Assembly: GCF_000474945.1 (NCBI RefSeq)
Contig: NZ_AXDW01000015.1
Location: 1 to 64,000 of the forward strand
Direction of reading: 5' to 3'
DNA: 64,000 nucleotides
Origin: Solimonas soli DSM 21787
GTDB taxonomy: Bacteria > Pseudomonadota > Gammaproteobacteria > Nevskiales > Nevskiaceae
Made by a program: the position numbers and the translations under genes. The notes under the pieces are model-generated. The model made no database searches. It saw nothing but the letters and a program-made list of their open reading frames with translations, and was not told where the DNA came from. Shown piece after piece: positions 1 to 7,264 of this stretch (position 1 is the stretch's first letter; the number at the start of each line of letters is the position of its first letter).

Positions 1-387
1 CGCATCGACTGCGCCTGCGGCGGCATGGGCGCCGGCGCCGGCAACACGCCGATGGAAGTGTTCGTCGCGGTGTGCAAGCGCATGGGCATCGAGACCGGCG
101 TCGACGTGTTCAAGGTCAGCGATGTCGCCGAAGACCTCGTCACGCCGATCCTGGATTTCCCGGTGCGCATCGACCGCAACTCGCTGACGCTCGGCTATGC
201 CGGCGTCTATTCGAGCTTCCTGCTGTTCGCCAGGCGCGCCGAGCAGAAGTACGGCGTGCCGGCGCGCGAGATCCTGCTCGAGCTCGGCCGCCAGAAGATG
301 GTCGGCGGCCAGGAAGACATGATCGAGGACACGGCGATCACGATGGCGCGCGAGCGGGGACTGCTGAAGACGGCGAATGCCGCCTGA
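1..387 (+). CDS. dmpG: 4-hydroxy-2-oxovalerate aldolase, C-terminal part (cut by window edge)
   Basis: The reading frame is open from base 1 and its start lies outside the window; 128 codons remain. The remaining protein matches the C-terminal part of DmpG/BphI-type aldolases: [12 protein letters not shown] near the left edge, then an all-helical tail ([31 protein letters not shown]) which in this family is the domain that docks with the acylating acetaldehyde dehydrogenase DmpF. The enzyme splits 4-hydroxy-2-oxovalerate into pyruvate and acetaldehyde, the last carbon-carbon cleavage of the meta pathway for phenol, toluene and biphenyl. A tautomerase follows 48 bases downstream and a toluene monooxygenase after that, so an aromatic-catabolic role is well supported. 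The partner DmpF is not in the window and probably lies just to the left. Confidence 0.9.
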   Translation, partial: RIDCACGGMGAGAGNTPMEVFVAVCKRMGIETGVDVFKVSDVAEDLVTPILDFPVRIDRNSLTLGYAGVYSSFLLFARRAEQKYGVPAREILLELGRQKMVGGQEDMIEDTAITMARERGLLKTANAA

Positions 388-435
388 TTGCCGATGGCCG
401 ACGATCGCGTCGGCTGAACGAACGAGGACCGAAAC

Positions 436-627
436 ATGCCTTTTGCGCAGATTTACCTGATCGAAGGTCGTAGCGAGGAGCAGAAACGCGCCGTGATCGA
501 AACGGTGACGCAGGCTTTGTCCGAAAGCACCGGCGCACCGAAAGAGAATGTCCGCGTGTGGATACACGATGTCCCCAAGACCAACTGGGGAATCGCTGGG
601 AAGACGGCCAAGGATTTGGGCCGGTGA
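436..627 (+). CDS. 4-oxalocrotonate tautomerase family enzyme
   Basis: This 63-residue protein has the size of 4-oxalocrotonate tautomerase (62 residues in XylH/DmpI). The mature N-terminus after Met removal would be Pro (MPFAQIYL), the catalytic general base of the family. The EGRSEEQKRAVIE helix carries the conserved Arg, and VRVWIHDVPKTNWGIAGK contains a second conserved Arg and the Trp that lines the active site. In the meta pathway it converts 2-hydroxymuconate to 2-oxo-3-hexenedioate. AACGAGGACC just before the ATG acts as a weak ribosome-binding site. It sits between the aldolase and the monooxygenase operon, which fits a lower-pathway enzyme, although paralogues of this fold have other substrates. 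Confidence 0.9.
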   Translation: MPFAQIYLIEGRSEEQKRAVIETVTQALSESTGAPKENVRVWIHDVPKTNWGIAGKTAKDLGR

Positions 628-707
628 GTTAAGGGCGGTTACGGCGTCCGGATTTGCACTGTCCGCGTTGGCTTAACCGAGCCAGCGATCAATGAGGAGG
701 AAACGTC

Positions 708-2210
708 ATGGCAACACTGGAAAGAATGGATTGGTACGACATTGCGCGCACCACGAACTGGACCCCGAAGTATGTTCAGGAGGACGAGCTGTTTCCGCCT
801 GAGCTTTCGGGAACGATGGGCATTCCGCTGGAAAAGTGGGAGTCGTATGACGAGCCTTTCAAACAGTCCTATCCCGAATACGTGAAGGTGCAGCGCGAAA
901 AGGACGCAGGCGCCTACTCGGTCAAGGCCGCGCTGGAGCGCTCCAGGATCTACGAGACAGCGGACCCCGGCTGGATCAGCGTGCTGAAGGCGCACTACGG
1001 CGCCATCGCGCGCGAGGAATACCACGCGTCGCAGTCGGAAGCCCGCATGGCGCGCTTCGGCAAGGCACCGGGCCAGCGCAACATGGCGACGCTCGGCATG
1101 ATGGACGAGATTCGCCATGGCCAGATTCAGCTGTTTTTCCCGCACGAACATGTGTCCAAGGATCGCCAGTTCGATTGGGCACACAAGGCAATGGATACCA
1201 ACGAGTGGGCCGCGATCGCTGCTCGCCATATGTTCGACGACATCTTCGCCGCGCGTAACGCGACGGAAATCGGTCTGATGCTGACGTTCGCGTTCGAAAC
1301 CGGCTTTACCAACATGCAGTTCCTCGGGCTTGCGGCCGACGCCGCCGAGGCTGGCGACTGGACGTTCTCGAGCCTGATCTCAAGCATTCAAACCGACGAA
1401 TCGCGTCACGCCCAGATCGGCGGGCCGTTGATTCCGATCCTCGTCGCCAACGGCAAGAAGGCCGAGGCGCAGAAGCTGGTCGACATCGCCCTGTGGCGCA
1501 GCTGGAAGCTGTTCTCGGTGCTCACGGGCCCGATCATGGACTACTACACGCCGCTCGAAGACCGCAAGTTGTCATTCAAGGAGTTCATGCACGAATGGAT
1601 CGTCACCCAGTTCGAGCGCGCGCTGATCGACGTGGGTCTCGAGAGGCCTTGGTACTGGGATCAGCTGCTCGACGAGATCGAATGGCAGCACCACGGCATG
1701 CATATCGGTGTCTGGTTCTGGCGTCCTACGGTCTGGTGGAATCCTGCCGCCGGCGCGTCGCCCGAGGAGCGGGCCTGGCTGGAAGAGAAGTATCCGGGCT
1801 GGAACGCGACTTTCGGCACGGTCTGGGACGTCATCACCGAGAACATCGTCAAAGGCGATATGGCGCATACCTATCCGGAGACGCTGCCGGTTGTATGCAA
1901 TATGTGCCAGCTGCCGGTCAATGCCACGCCGGGCCCCGCCTGGCGCGTCCGCGACATGCCGCACATGCACAATGGCCGCCTCTATCACTTCTGCTCGGAA
2001 CCCTGCAAATGGGTGTTCGAGCAGGAACCGTCGCGCTACGAAGGGCATCTGTCCATCGTCGACCGATTCCTGGCCGGTCAAATTCAGCCAATGGATCTCG
2101 GCGGCGCGTTGAAATACATGGGCCTCGCGCCCGGCGAGATCGGCGACGACGCGCACAACTATGCGTGGGCGCATGCGGCGCATGGTGAGCGTCTGAAGAA
2201 GGCCAGCTGA
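708..2210 (+). CDS. tmoA: Toluene monooxygenase hydroxylase alpha subunit (diiron)
   Basis: This 500-residue protein is the oxygen-activating subunit of a soluble diiron four-component toluene monooxygenase and aligns without gaps to TmoA/TouA as I remember them. The six iron ligands are in place: E104, E134, H137 (DEIRH), E197, E231 and H234 (DESRH). T201, the gate residue, follows FETGF. Among the pocket residues, I100 and A107 are standard, but position 103 is Glu, as in toluene/o-xylene monooxygenase TouA, rather than the Gly of toluene-4-monooxygenase. The C-terminal region has four cysteines, C397, C400, C429 and C433 (CNMC and CSEPC), a YHS-type zinc-ribbon pattern that T4MO lacks. GAGGAGGAAACGTC precedes the ATG. 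Regiospecificity cannot be read with certainty; a broad o-xylene-type enzyme is my inference. Confidence 0.96.
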   Translation: MATLERMDWYDIARTTNWTPKYVQEDELFPPELSGTMGIPLEKWESYDEPFKQSYPEYVKVQREKDAGAYSVKAALERSRIYETADPGWISVLKAHYGAIAREEYHASQSEARMARFGKAPGQRNMATLGMMDEIRHGQIQLFFPHEHVSKDRQFDWAHKAMDTNEWAAIAARHMFDDIFAARNATEIGLMLTFAFETGFTNMQFLGLAADAAEAGDWTFSSLISSIQTDESRHAQIGGPLIPILVANGKKAEAQKLVDIALWRSWKLFSVLTGPIMDYYTPLEDRKLSFKEFMHEWIVTQFERALIDVGLERPWYWDQLLDEIEWQHHGMHIGVWFWRPTVWWNPAAGASPEERAWLEEKYPGWNATFGTVWDVITENIVKGDMAHTYPETLPVVCNMCQLPVNATPGPAWRVRDMPHMHNGRLYHFCSEPCKWVFEQEPSRYEGHLSIVDRFLAGQIQPMDLGGALKYMGLAPGEIGDDAHNYAWAHAAHGERLKKAS

Positions 2211-2227
2211 AATCTGAAGCTGTGAAG

Positions 2228-2255
2228 CCCGGGGCCGCTGATTTGGGGCTCCGGG
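2228..2255 (+). other. Intercistronic hairpin between tmoA and tmoB
   Basis: Bases 2228-2236 pair with 2247-2255 as a 9-bp stem containing one G-U pair, with a 10-base loop. No U-run follows, so it is not an intrinsic terminator. It lies 18-45 bases after the tmoA stop and about 30 bases before the tmoB start. A role in protecting or processing the tmoA message, to set subunit ratios, is inferred. Confidence 0.4.
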
Positions 2256-2286
2256 ACTATAGAACGAATCGAGAGGAGACTTGACC

Positions 2287-2559
2287 GTGGCACTTTTTCC
2301 GTTGACGTCGAATTTTGAGGGCGATTTCGTCCTTCAGCTCGTTGCGGTGGACACTGAAAACACGATGGATGAAGTCGCTTCGGCGGCGGCGCATCACTCG
2401 GTGAACCGGCGCGTCGCTGATCGCCCCGGCTATGGCCTCCGCGTACGCCGCCAGGGCACGAAGGAGCCGCTGCCGAGAACCATGAAGGTCAGTGAATCCG
2501 GCCTGCAGCCCATGGAATGCATTGAAGTGATCTGGGAAGCCCCGGCGGCTGCCCGTTAA
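2287..2559 (+). CDS. tmoB: Toluene monooxygenase hydroxylase gamma subunit
   Basis: This protein of about 90 residues matches TmoB (84 residues), the small ubiquitin-like subunit of the hydroxylase. Matching segments are FEGDFVLQLVAVD, the motif around HHSVNRRVA and VSESGLQPMECIEV. I start it at GTG 2287 because GAGAGGAG (2271-2278) sits about 8 bases upstream and the resulting N-terminus (ALFPLTSNFEGDF) lines up with TmoB. The TTG at 2281 is too close to that site. The subunit packs onto the alpha chain in the (alpha-beta-gamma)2 complex and has no catalytic residue of its own. Confidence 0.93.
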   Translation: MALFPLTSNFEGDFVLQLVAVDTENTMDEVASAAAHHSVNRRVADRPGYGLRVRRQGTKEPLPRTMKVSESGLQPMECIEVIWEAPAAAR

Positions 2560-2581
2560 GCCTCATTCTGGAAATGTCCCA

Positions 2582-2917
2582 ATGGCGTTCGTGAAGCTTT
2601 GCAAGCTGGAAGATCTCTGGGAAGGCGAGATGGCGTCTTTCGAGGTCGATGGCCTCGAAATCCTGGTGGTCTGGCCGACCGATGGCGAGATCGTCGCGTT
2701 TCAGGCCGTGTGCCCGCATCAAGACATCCCTTTAGTGGAGGGCAAGTTCGACGGCAAGATGATCATCTGTCGCGCTCACCAATGGACGTTTGACTCCGGC
2801 ACCGGCGCGGGCATCAATCCAGCCGATTGCCGCCTCGCCAAATACCCGATCAAGGTCGAGGGCGATGAGGTCCTCGTGGATACCGAGGGCGTCCAGGCTT
2901 TGTTTGCCCATACGTAG
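2582..2917 (+). CDS. tmoC: Toluene monooxygenase Rieske ferredoxin
   Basis: This 111-residue Rieske [2Fe-2S] protein has the cluster ligands in two loops, C44-P-H46 (CPHQ) and C63-R-A-H66 (CRAHQW), 16 residues apart, matching TmoC (112 residues). It carries single electrons from the reductase TmoF to the diiron hydroxylase. The final part (GTGAGINPADCRLAKYPIKV) is also typical of TmoC. The start ATG is 22 bases after the tmoB stop and its ribosome-binding site is poor, suggesting translational coupling. Rieske ferredoxins of ring-hydroxylating dioxygenases are similar, but the neighbours settle the assignment. Confidence 0.95.
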   Translation: MAFVKLCKLEDLWEGEMASFEVDGLEILVVWPTDGEIVAFQAVCPHQDIPLVEGKFDGKMIICRAHQWTFDSGTGAGINPADCRLAKYPIKVEGDEVLVDTEGVQALFAHT

Positions 2918-2986
2918 TACTGGACGAACGTCCGCAACGCGGATTTGCCACCACGGCGGAAACAACCAATAGAGAGGGGAGCGAAA

Positions 2987-3286
2987 ATGAGCCAGCTAAA
3001 CGTCAACAACATGGTGGGTCCGATCATGCGCCAAGGCGCTCTGGCCAAGGCGGTGTTCGAAGCTGCCGAGGTCGACAATCCCGGCAAGAAGATTCTGGTC
3101 GAGGACAAGGTCGCCTACGTCCGGATCCAGACTGAGGACGAGATGATCCTCCGTCAGGAGACAATCGAGGAGATGCTCGGCAAGCCGTTCAGGATCAACC
3201 AGCTCGAAGTAGACATGGCTTCCTTTGCGGGGCGTATCGAAACCAACGCCGACCACGTCCGCTTCTATTACACAAAGCACCTCTGA
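2987..3286 (+). CDS. tmoD: Toluene monooxygenase effector (coupling) protein
   Basis: This 99-residue cofactor-free protein matches TmoD/MmoB-type effectors, which bind the hydroxylase near the active site and control oxygen activation and coupling. Recognisable segments are NNMVGPIMRQG, VDNPGKKILVED, YVRIQTEDEMIL and LEVDMASFAG. I start it at ATG 2987 because GAGAGGGGAGCG lies just upstream and the protein then has the family's normal length; the frame can be read back to 2945, but those codons look like leader sequence. It keeps the expected position between the ferredoxin and the beta subunit. Confidence 0.95.
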   Translation: MSQLNVNNMVGPIMRQGALAKAVFEAAEVDNPGKKILVEDKVAYVRIQTEDEMILRQETIEEMLGKPFRINQLEVDMASFAGRIETNADHVRFYYTKHL

Positions 3287-3314
3287 GCTGCTCGGGGCGC
3301 ACCAGGAGAAAATC

Positions 3315-4304
3315 ATGAGCAATACCGAAGTCCTGAAACCGCTGAAGACATGGAGCCATCTCGCCGCGCGTCGGCGTAAGCCCAGCGAATACGAAATCGT
3401 CTCCACCAACCTGCACATCAGCACGCGTCCGGGCGCAGATCCTTTCGAGCTGGATCCCGACGTTTTTATGAACCGCTGGTACAAGGAAAAACGCAATGCC
3501 AGTCCGCTCAAGCATCCGGACTGGAACGCCTTCCGCGATCCGGATGAGCTGATCTACCGGACCTACAACATCATGCAGGACGGCGCCGAAACCTACGTGA
3601 CGGGCTTGTTCGATCAGTTCAACGAGCGCGAGCACGACAAGGGTCTGAGCGCGAACTGGGCCGGTACGCTGGCCCGCCTCTACACGCCGGCCCGCTACCT
3701 GTTCCATACGCTGCAGATCGGTTCGGCCTATCTCGCCCAGATGGCACCGGCCAGCACGATCTCGATCTGCGCCGCTTTCCAGGGGGCGGATTCGCTGCGC
3801 TGGCTCAGCCATACGGCTTACCGTGCGAAGGAGCTGTCGCTGACCTTCCCGGACAAGGGCTTCGCCCGCGACGAACGTCGATACTGGGAAGAGGATGCCG
3901 CGTGGCAAGGTTTCCGCGAGTTGATGGAGAAAGTCCTGATCGCCTATGACTGGGGCGAAGCTTTCGTTGCCCTCGACCTGGTGGCCAAGCCGGCGATCGA
4001 AGAAGTCGTCCTGCGCAAGTTCGGCGAGGCGGCGCGTCAGAACGGCGATACTCTGCTTGGCCTGGTGATCGACGCCGAGCTGATCGACAGCGCCCGTCAT
4101 CGCCGCTGGTCTTCGGCACTGGTGAAGTTGGCGACCGCCGAGCCGGGCAATGCCGACGTGATCAAAGGCTGGATCGCCAAGTGGGAGCCGCTGGCCGACC
4201 GCGCCATCGATGCCTTCGGCGCCGCCCTGCCCGACGTTCCGGATGCGGCGGACACCGCCAGGCAGGCTGTGCGCGCGTTCCGCGGCTCGCTGCCCGGGCT
4301 TTGA
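3315..4304 (+). CDS. tmoE: Toluene monooxygenase hydroxylase beta subunit
   Basis: This 329-residue protein matches TmoE (327 residues), a paralogue of the alpha subunit that has lost the iron ligands and scaffolds the hydroxylase dimer. Typical segments are KTWSHLAARRRKPSEYEIVS, DPDELIYRTYN and GSAYLAQMAPAS. The start at ATG 3315 is fixed by AGGAG 7 bases upstream; the frame extends further upstream but overlaps the tmoD end. The last residues (from about 280) are slightly shortened and alanine-rich. It is part of the tight tmoABCDEF transcription unit with a 28-base gap after tmoD. Confidence 0.95.
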   Translation: MSNTEVLKPLKTWSHLAARRRKPSEYEIVSTNLHISTRPGADPFELDPDVFMNRWYKEKRNASPLKHPDWNAFRDPDELIYRTYNIMQDGAETYVTGLFDQFNEREHDKGLSANWAGTLARLYTPARYLFHTLQIGSAYLAQMAPASTISICAAFQGADSLRWLSHTAYRAKELSLTFPDKGFARDERRYWEEDAAWQGFRELMEKVLIAYDWGEAFVALDLVAKPAIEEVVLRKFGEAARQNGDTLLGLVIDAELIDSARHRRWSSALVKLATAEPGNADVIKGWIAKWEPLADRAIDAFGAALPDVPDAADTARQAVRAFRGSLPGL

Positions 4305-4324
4305 GCAGCGGAAGCGAACGCGAG

Positions 4325-5353
4325 ATGAAGCAGTACGACATTACGATCGAAGGTCCGGCCGGCGCCGCTTTCGCGCAGCAGGAGGGCGATACCATCCTGC
4401 GTGCGGCGCTGCGCGCCGGCATCGGCTTTCCGTATGAGTGCAACTCCGGCGGGTGTGGCAGCTGCAAGTTCGAACTCGTGGCGGGGGAGGTGGATAACCT
4501 GTGGCCCGAGGCGCCTGGGCTTACCGACCGTGATCGTCGCAAGCAGCGACTCCTCGCATGCCAATGCCGGGCGGTCGGAGCGCTCAATATCCGGGTGAGG
4601 CCCGCAGACGAGTATCGTCCGCGCGTGCGTCCCGTCCGCCAAACCGCGCATCTGATCGAAACGGTCGACATAACACCGGATATCCGTGAATTCCATTTCC
4701 GTACCGACACCCAAGCGGATTTTCTGCCGGGGCAGTACGCGATGCTGGAAATCCCCGGTATCGCCACGCCACGCGCCTATTCGATGTCCAACCTCGCCAA
4801 CACCCAAGGTGACTGGCATTTCCAGATCCGGCTGGTGCCCAATGGCCGGGCGACCGGGCATCTGTTCCGGCGGCTGAAACCTGGCGCGGAGATCGGCATC
4901 GATGGCCCTTACGGACTTGCCTGGCTGCGGCAGGAAAGTCCGCGGCCCATCGCATGCATTGCCGGCGGTTCGGGGTTGGCGCCGATGATATCGATCGCGA
5001 GGGGCGCTTCTGCTGCCGGGATGCTGAAGGAAGGCCGCGAGCTGCACTTCTTCTACGGTGGCCGCACACCGAAGGACATCTGCGGAGAGACGATATTGCA
5101 ATCGCTCCCCGACTATGCGCGGAGTATCCGCTACCACCCGGTTGTGTCGATGCCGGAGCAGATCGAAGGAAGCACCTGGCGCGGGGCGACCGGCTTTGTG
5201 CACGATCGCGTTCTCGGCGAACTGGGCGAGCGCCTGTCGGAGTTCGAGTTCTATTTCGCCGGTCCGCCACCGATGACGCAGGCGCTGCAGGATTTACTCA
5301 TGGTCCAGCATCGCGTTCCATTCGCCCAGATTCACTACGATCGCTTTTTCTGA
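4325..5353 (+). CDS. tmoF: Toluene monooxygenase NADH-ferredoxin reductase
   Basis: This 342-residue protein has an N-terminal plant-type [2Fe-2S] domain with YECNSGGCGSCKFE (Cys-x4-Cys-x2-Cys) and the fourth Cys at LACQCRA. An FAD-binding domain follows with RAYSMSN, and then an NAD domain with AGGSGLAPMISI and the FAGPPPM tail. It passes electrons from NADH to the Rieske ferredoxin TmoC. The chosen ATG (4325) gives MKQYDITI, a normal start for the ferredoxin domain; codons before it (from 4181) overlap tmoE and have no family resemblance. TmoF homologues are about 326-340 residues. Confidence 0.94.
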   Translation: MKQYDITIEGPAGAAFAQQEGDTILRAALRAGIGFPYECNSGGCGSCKFELVAGEVDNLWPEAPGLTDRDRRKQRLLACQCRAVGALNIRVRPADEYRPRVRPVRQTAHLIETVDITPDIREFHFRTDTQADFLPGQYAMLEIPGIATPRAYSMSNLANTQGDWHFQIRLVPNGRATGHLFRRLKPGAEIGIDGPYGLAWLRQESPRPIACIAGGSGLAPMISIARGASAAGMLKEGRELHFFYGGRTPKDICGETILQSLPDYARSIRYHPVVSMPEQIEGSTWRGATGFVHDRVLGELGERLSEFEFYFAGPPPMTQALQDLLMVQHRVPFAQIHYDRFF

Positions 5354-5391
5354 GCGCACCTGCTGCGATCAGTCGACGACAGGAATATCCA

Positions 5392-5823
5392 ATGACTGCC
5401 AAGGAATCCGGAAGACCGAACCACGAAGGCGGATGCGCTTGCGGCGAGGTCCGCTACCAATATGATGGCGAGCCGATCTTCACCGTTCACTGCCATTGCC
5501 GGGACTGCCAGCGTTCGAGCGGGAGCGGAGCGGCGACGTTGATGGGTATCGCGGCCGCCGACTTCAATCTGTTGCGCGGCACGCCGAGATCGTATGCATA
5601 CCGCGGCGACAGCGGCCAGTATGTGCGGCGCTACTTCTGCACCAACTGTGGCGCACCACTGTTCTCGGAAGCCGACGGCTTCCCGGACGTGCGCTTCGTG
5701 CGCGCCGTGAGTCTGGACGATCCGAGCTGGGTCAAACCCTCCGCACACATCTACTGTGCCAGCGCTCAGCCTTGGGATCGAGCCGCGGATGACTTGGCGC
5801 GCTTCGAATACATGCCCACGTAG
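5392..5823 (+). CDS. GFA/CENP-V family zinc protein
   Basis: This 143-residue protein carries the cysteine pattern of the GFA family (glutathione-dependent formaldehyde-activating enzyme/CENP-V fold): GGCACGEVRY, HCHCRDCQRSSG and FCTNCGAPLF. These bind two zinc ions. AGGAATATCCA precedes ATG 5392. The gene lies 38 bases after tmoF and is co-oriented, so it is probably cotranscribed. Members of this family are widely annotated as S-(hydroxymethyl)glutathione synthases, but direct evidence is thin; handling a reactive aldehyde or thiol adduct from hydrocarbon oxidation is my inference. Confidence 0.8.
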   Translation: MTAKESGRPNHEGGCACGEVRYQYDGEPIFTVHCHCRDCQRSSGSGAATLMGIAAADFNLLRGTPRSYAYRGDSGQYVRRYFCTNCGAPLFSEADGFPDVRFVRAVSLDDPSWVKPSAHIYCASAQPWDRAADDLARFEYMPT

Positions 5824-5883
5824 CCCGTTTGTCACCGTCGGCAGAGAGCTTAGGAACCGACAGCGCAAAAGCTGAGCCAAGCA

Positions 5884-6666
5884 TTGAGTCGTTGTCAGAA
5901 TGTCTTCCCGTCCGCTTTGGCTCGCCAGTTGTTCGCCGCGCGCCGGGAGCGCCGGACCATGGAAGGGGCCGCCGAGGGACCACAGCTGACGCTGAACGAA
6001 GCGTACCTTGTGCAGGCCGAACTGACGGCCTTGAATCTGTCGTCAGGACGTAGGATCGCGGGGTACAAGCTCGGCTACACCTCGTTGGCGATGCGACGGC
6101 AGATGGGGATCGACGCCCCCAACTTCGGGCCGCTTTATGCGGACATGATCGTCGATTCCGGTGCTACGGTGCGAGGATACACGCAGCCACGCGTGGAACC
6201 GGAAATCGCGGTGATCCTTGGGGCGGACATCGCCGGCAGCCGTCTGATGCTGCCTGAAATCGCAGATGCAGTCGCCGGAGTCCATGCATGCCTGGAAATC
6301 GTCGACTCCGTCTGGCGCGACTATCGTTTCAGCCTTGAACAAAATACCGCTGACGGATCGTCGGCCGCGGGCGTCGTGCTGGGACCGGATCTGGGCGTGG
6401 CGCCACGCGAGTGCGAGCGTGTCAGGGTCCGCTTCGCGATGGACGGACGCTTGCTTGGTACGGCGACCGGCGCTGCGGCGGGAGGGCACCCCTTGCTGGG
6501 AGTAGCCTGGCTCTGTGCGCAGCTCGAGAAGCGTGGCGAGGGTTTACATGCCGGCCAGATCGTCTTAACCGGTGGTCTGACGGCTGCCGCTCCGCTGGGC
6601 GATGGCTGTTTCGCCGAAGCGATCTACGATCACGGCGCGGGCGTATCGGTTTGCCGCGCCGAGTGA
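5884..6666 (+). CDS. 2-oxopent-4-enoate hydratase / oxalocrotonate decarboxylase family enzyme
   Basis: This 260-residue protein belongs to the DmpE/DmpH (MhpD) fold. Diagnostic parts are ALARQLFAARRERRTM at the N-terminus, GYKLGYTSLAMRRQMG, PNFGPLYADMI, EPEIAVILG, HACLEIVDS and the glycine-rich C-terminus LTGGLTAAAPLGDG. It would hydrate 2-hydroxypenta-2,4-dienoate to 4-hydroxy-2-oxovalerate, the substrate of the aldolase at the left edge, or decarboxylate 4-oxalocrotonate. The start is uncertain: TTG 5884 keeps the family's N-terminal helix, while the first ATG (5959) would cut it off. No clear ribosome-binding site is visible. Confidence 0.85.
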   Translation: MSRCQNVFPSALARQLFAARRERRTMEGAAEGPQLTLNEAYLVQAELTALNLSSGRRIAGYKLGYTSLAMRRQMGIDAPNFGPLYADMIVDSGATVRGYTQPRVEPEIAVILGADIAGSRLMLPEIADAVAGVHACLEIVDSVWRDYRFSLEQNTADGSSAAGVVLGPDLGVAPRECERVRVRFAMDGRLLGTATGAAAGGHPLLGVAWLCAQLEKRGEGLHAGQIVLTGGLTAAAPLGDGCFAEAIYDHGAGVSVCRAE

Positions 6667-7264
6667 GCTTTTCTTGTCGTTGCCCAAGGCGGAACCCCAA
6701 CACCGAAATCATGAAATCTTGGGGATTTGTCCGTATTTTTTTTAATGATTAGATGAGGCCTGGGAGGACAGCATGAATCTTCCGGCAACGAAGGGGAGCT
6801 TCTTGAGTAGACCATAAAACGCGGTGTCTCAATAACTTCCGTGAATGCTGCACTGCGGATGCTGTGTCATGTACGCCCGATGGCATGGCTGCTGCATATA
6901 TGGGGCGCAGAGAAATTGATCAGGTCGCCTGTCGAAGATGGCATCTGTTCAAAAAAAATGATCAAGAGCGAGGAGGACGCATGGTCACGATTCGACCAAG
7001 ATTGAGGGCGACCATCTGCAATGAAGGAGCTCGCCCATGAAGCGCTTCGTGAAAGCGCCCGACATGCTGGGGCCAGGGTCTCTCCTCGTAGCAGGTAGGC
7101 AGTGCGCTCTTTTGCACCGCACGCCAAGCGGTTTGCACACGGCGCCAAGTAACGCCGGGCGCCGCACCCAGAATAAACACAAGTAGACAACCAACTCGTG
7201 CCGCGCGAAGCGGGAACTTCTCTCGTCTCCTGCCGGCGACGGTATTCGCCAAGGAATGTGGTCA
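6667..7264. other. 598-base intergenic region upstream of the transport operon
   Basis: No open reading frame here looks like protein; short frames on both strands have no family resemblance. It contains a T-run (6736-6743) preceded by a loose CCCCAA/TTGGGG inverted repeat (6693-6721), which may end the tmo transcript. It also holds an inverted pair TTGAG/CTCAA (6803-6807/6828-6832), the candidate sigma-54 promoter at 6881-6896, and AAGGA (7251-7255) just before the MMPL start. It is the largest gap in the left 22 kb and the most likely control region. Confidence 0.5.
6881..6896 (+). promoter_or_regulatory. Candidate sigma-54 (RpoN) -24/-12 promoter
   Basis: The sequence TGGCATGGCTGCTGCA has the invariant GG and GC dinucleotides at the required 10-base spacing and differs at two positions from the consensus TGGCACG-N4-TTGCA. 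Transcription would start near 6908 and leave a long leader before the first gene at 7265. Sigma-54 promoters with XylR/DmpR-type activators are classic for toluene and phenol catabolism. A single short motif match is weak evidence in a window of this size. Confidence 0.35.

Noticed and set aside
2281-2286. TTG at 2281 as the tmoB start
   Set aside because: It is only about 2 bases from the Shine-Dalgarno sequence; GTG 2287 has correct spacing and fits the family N-terminus.
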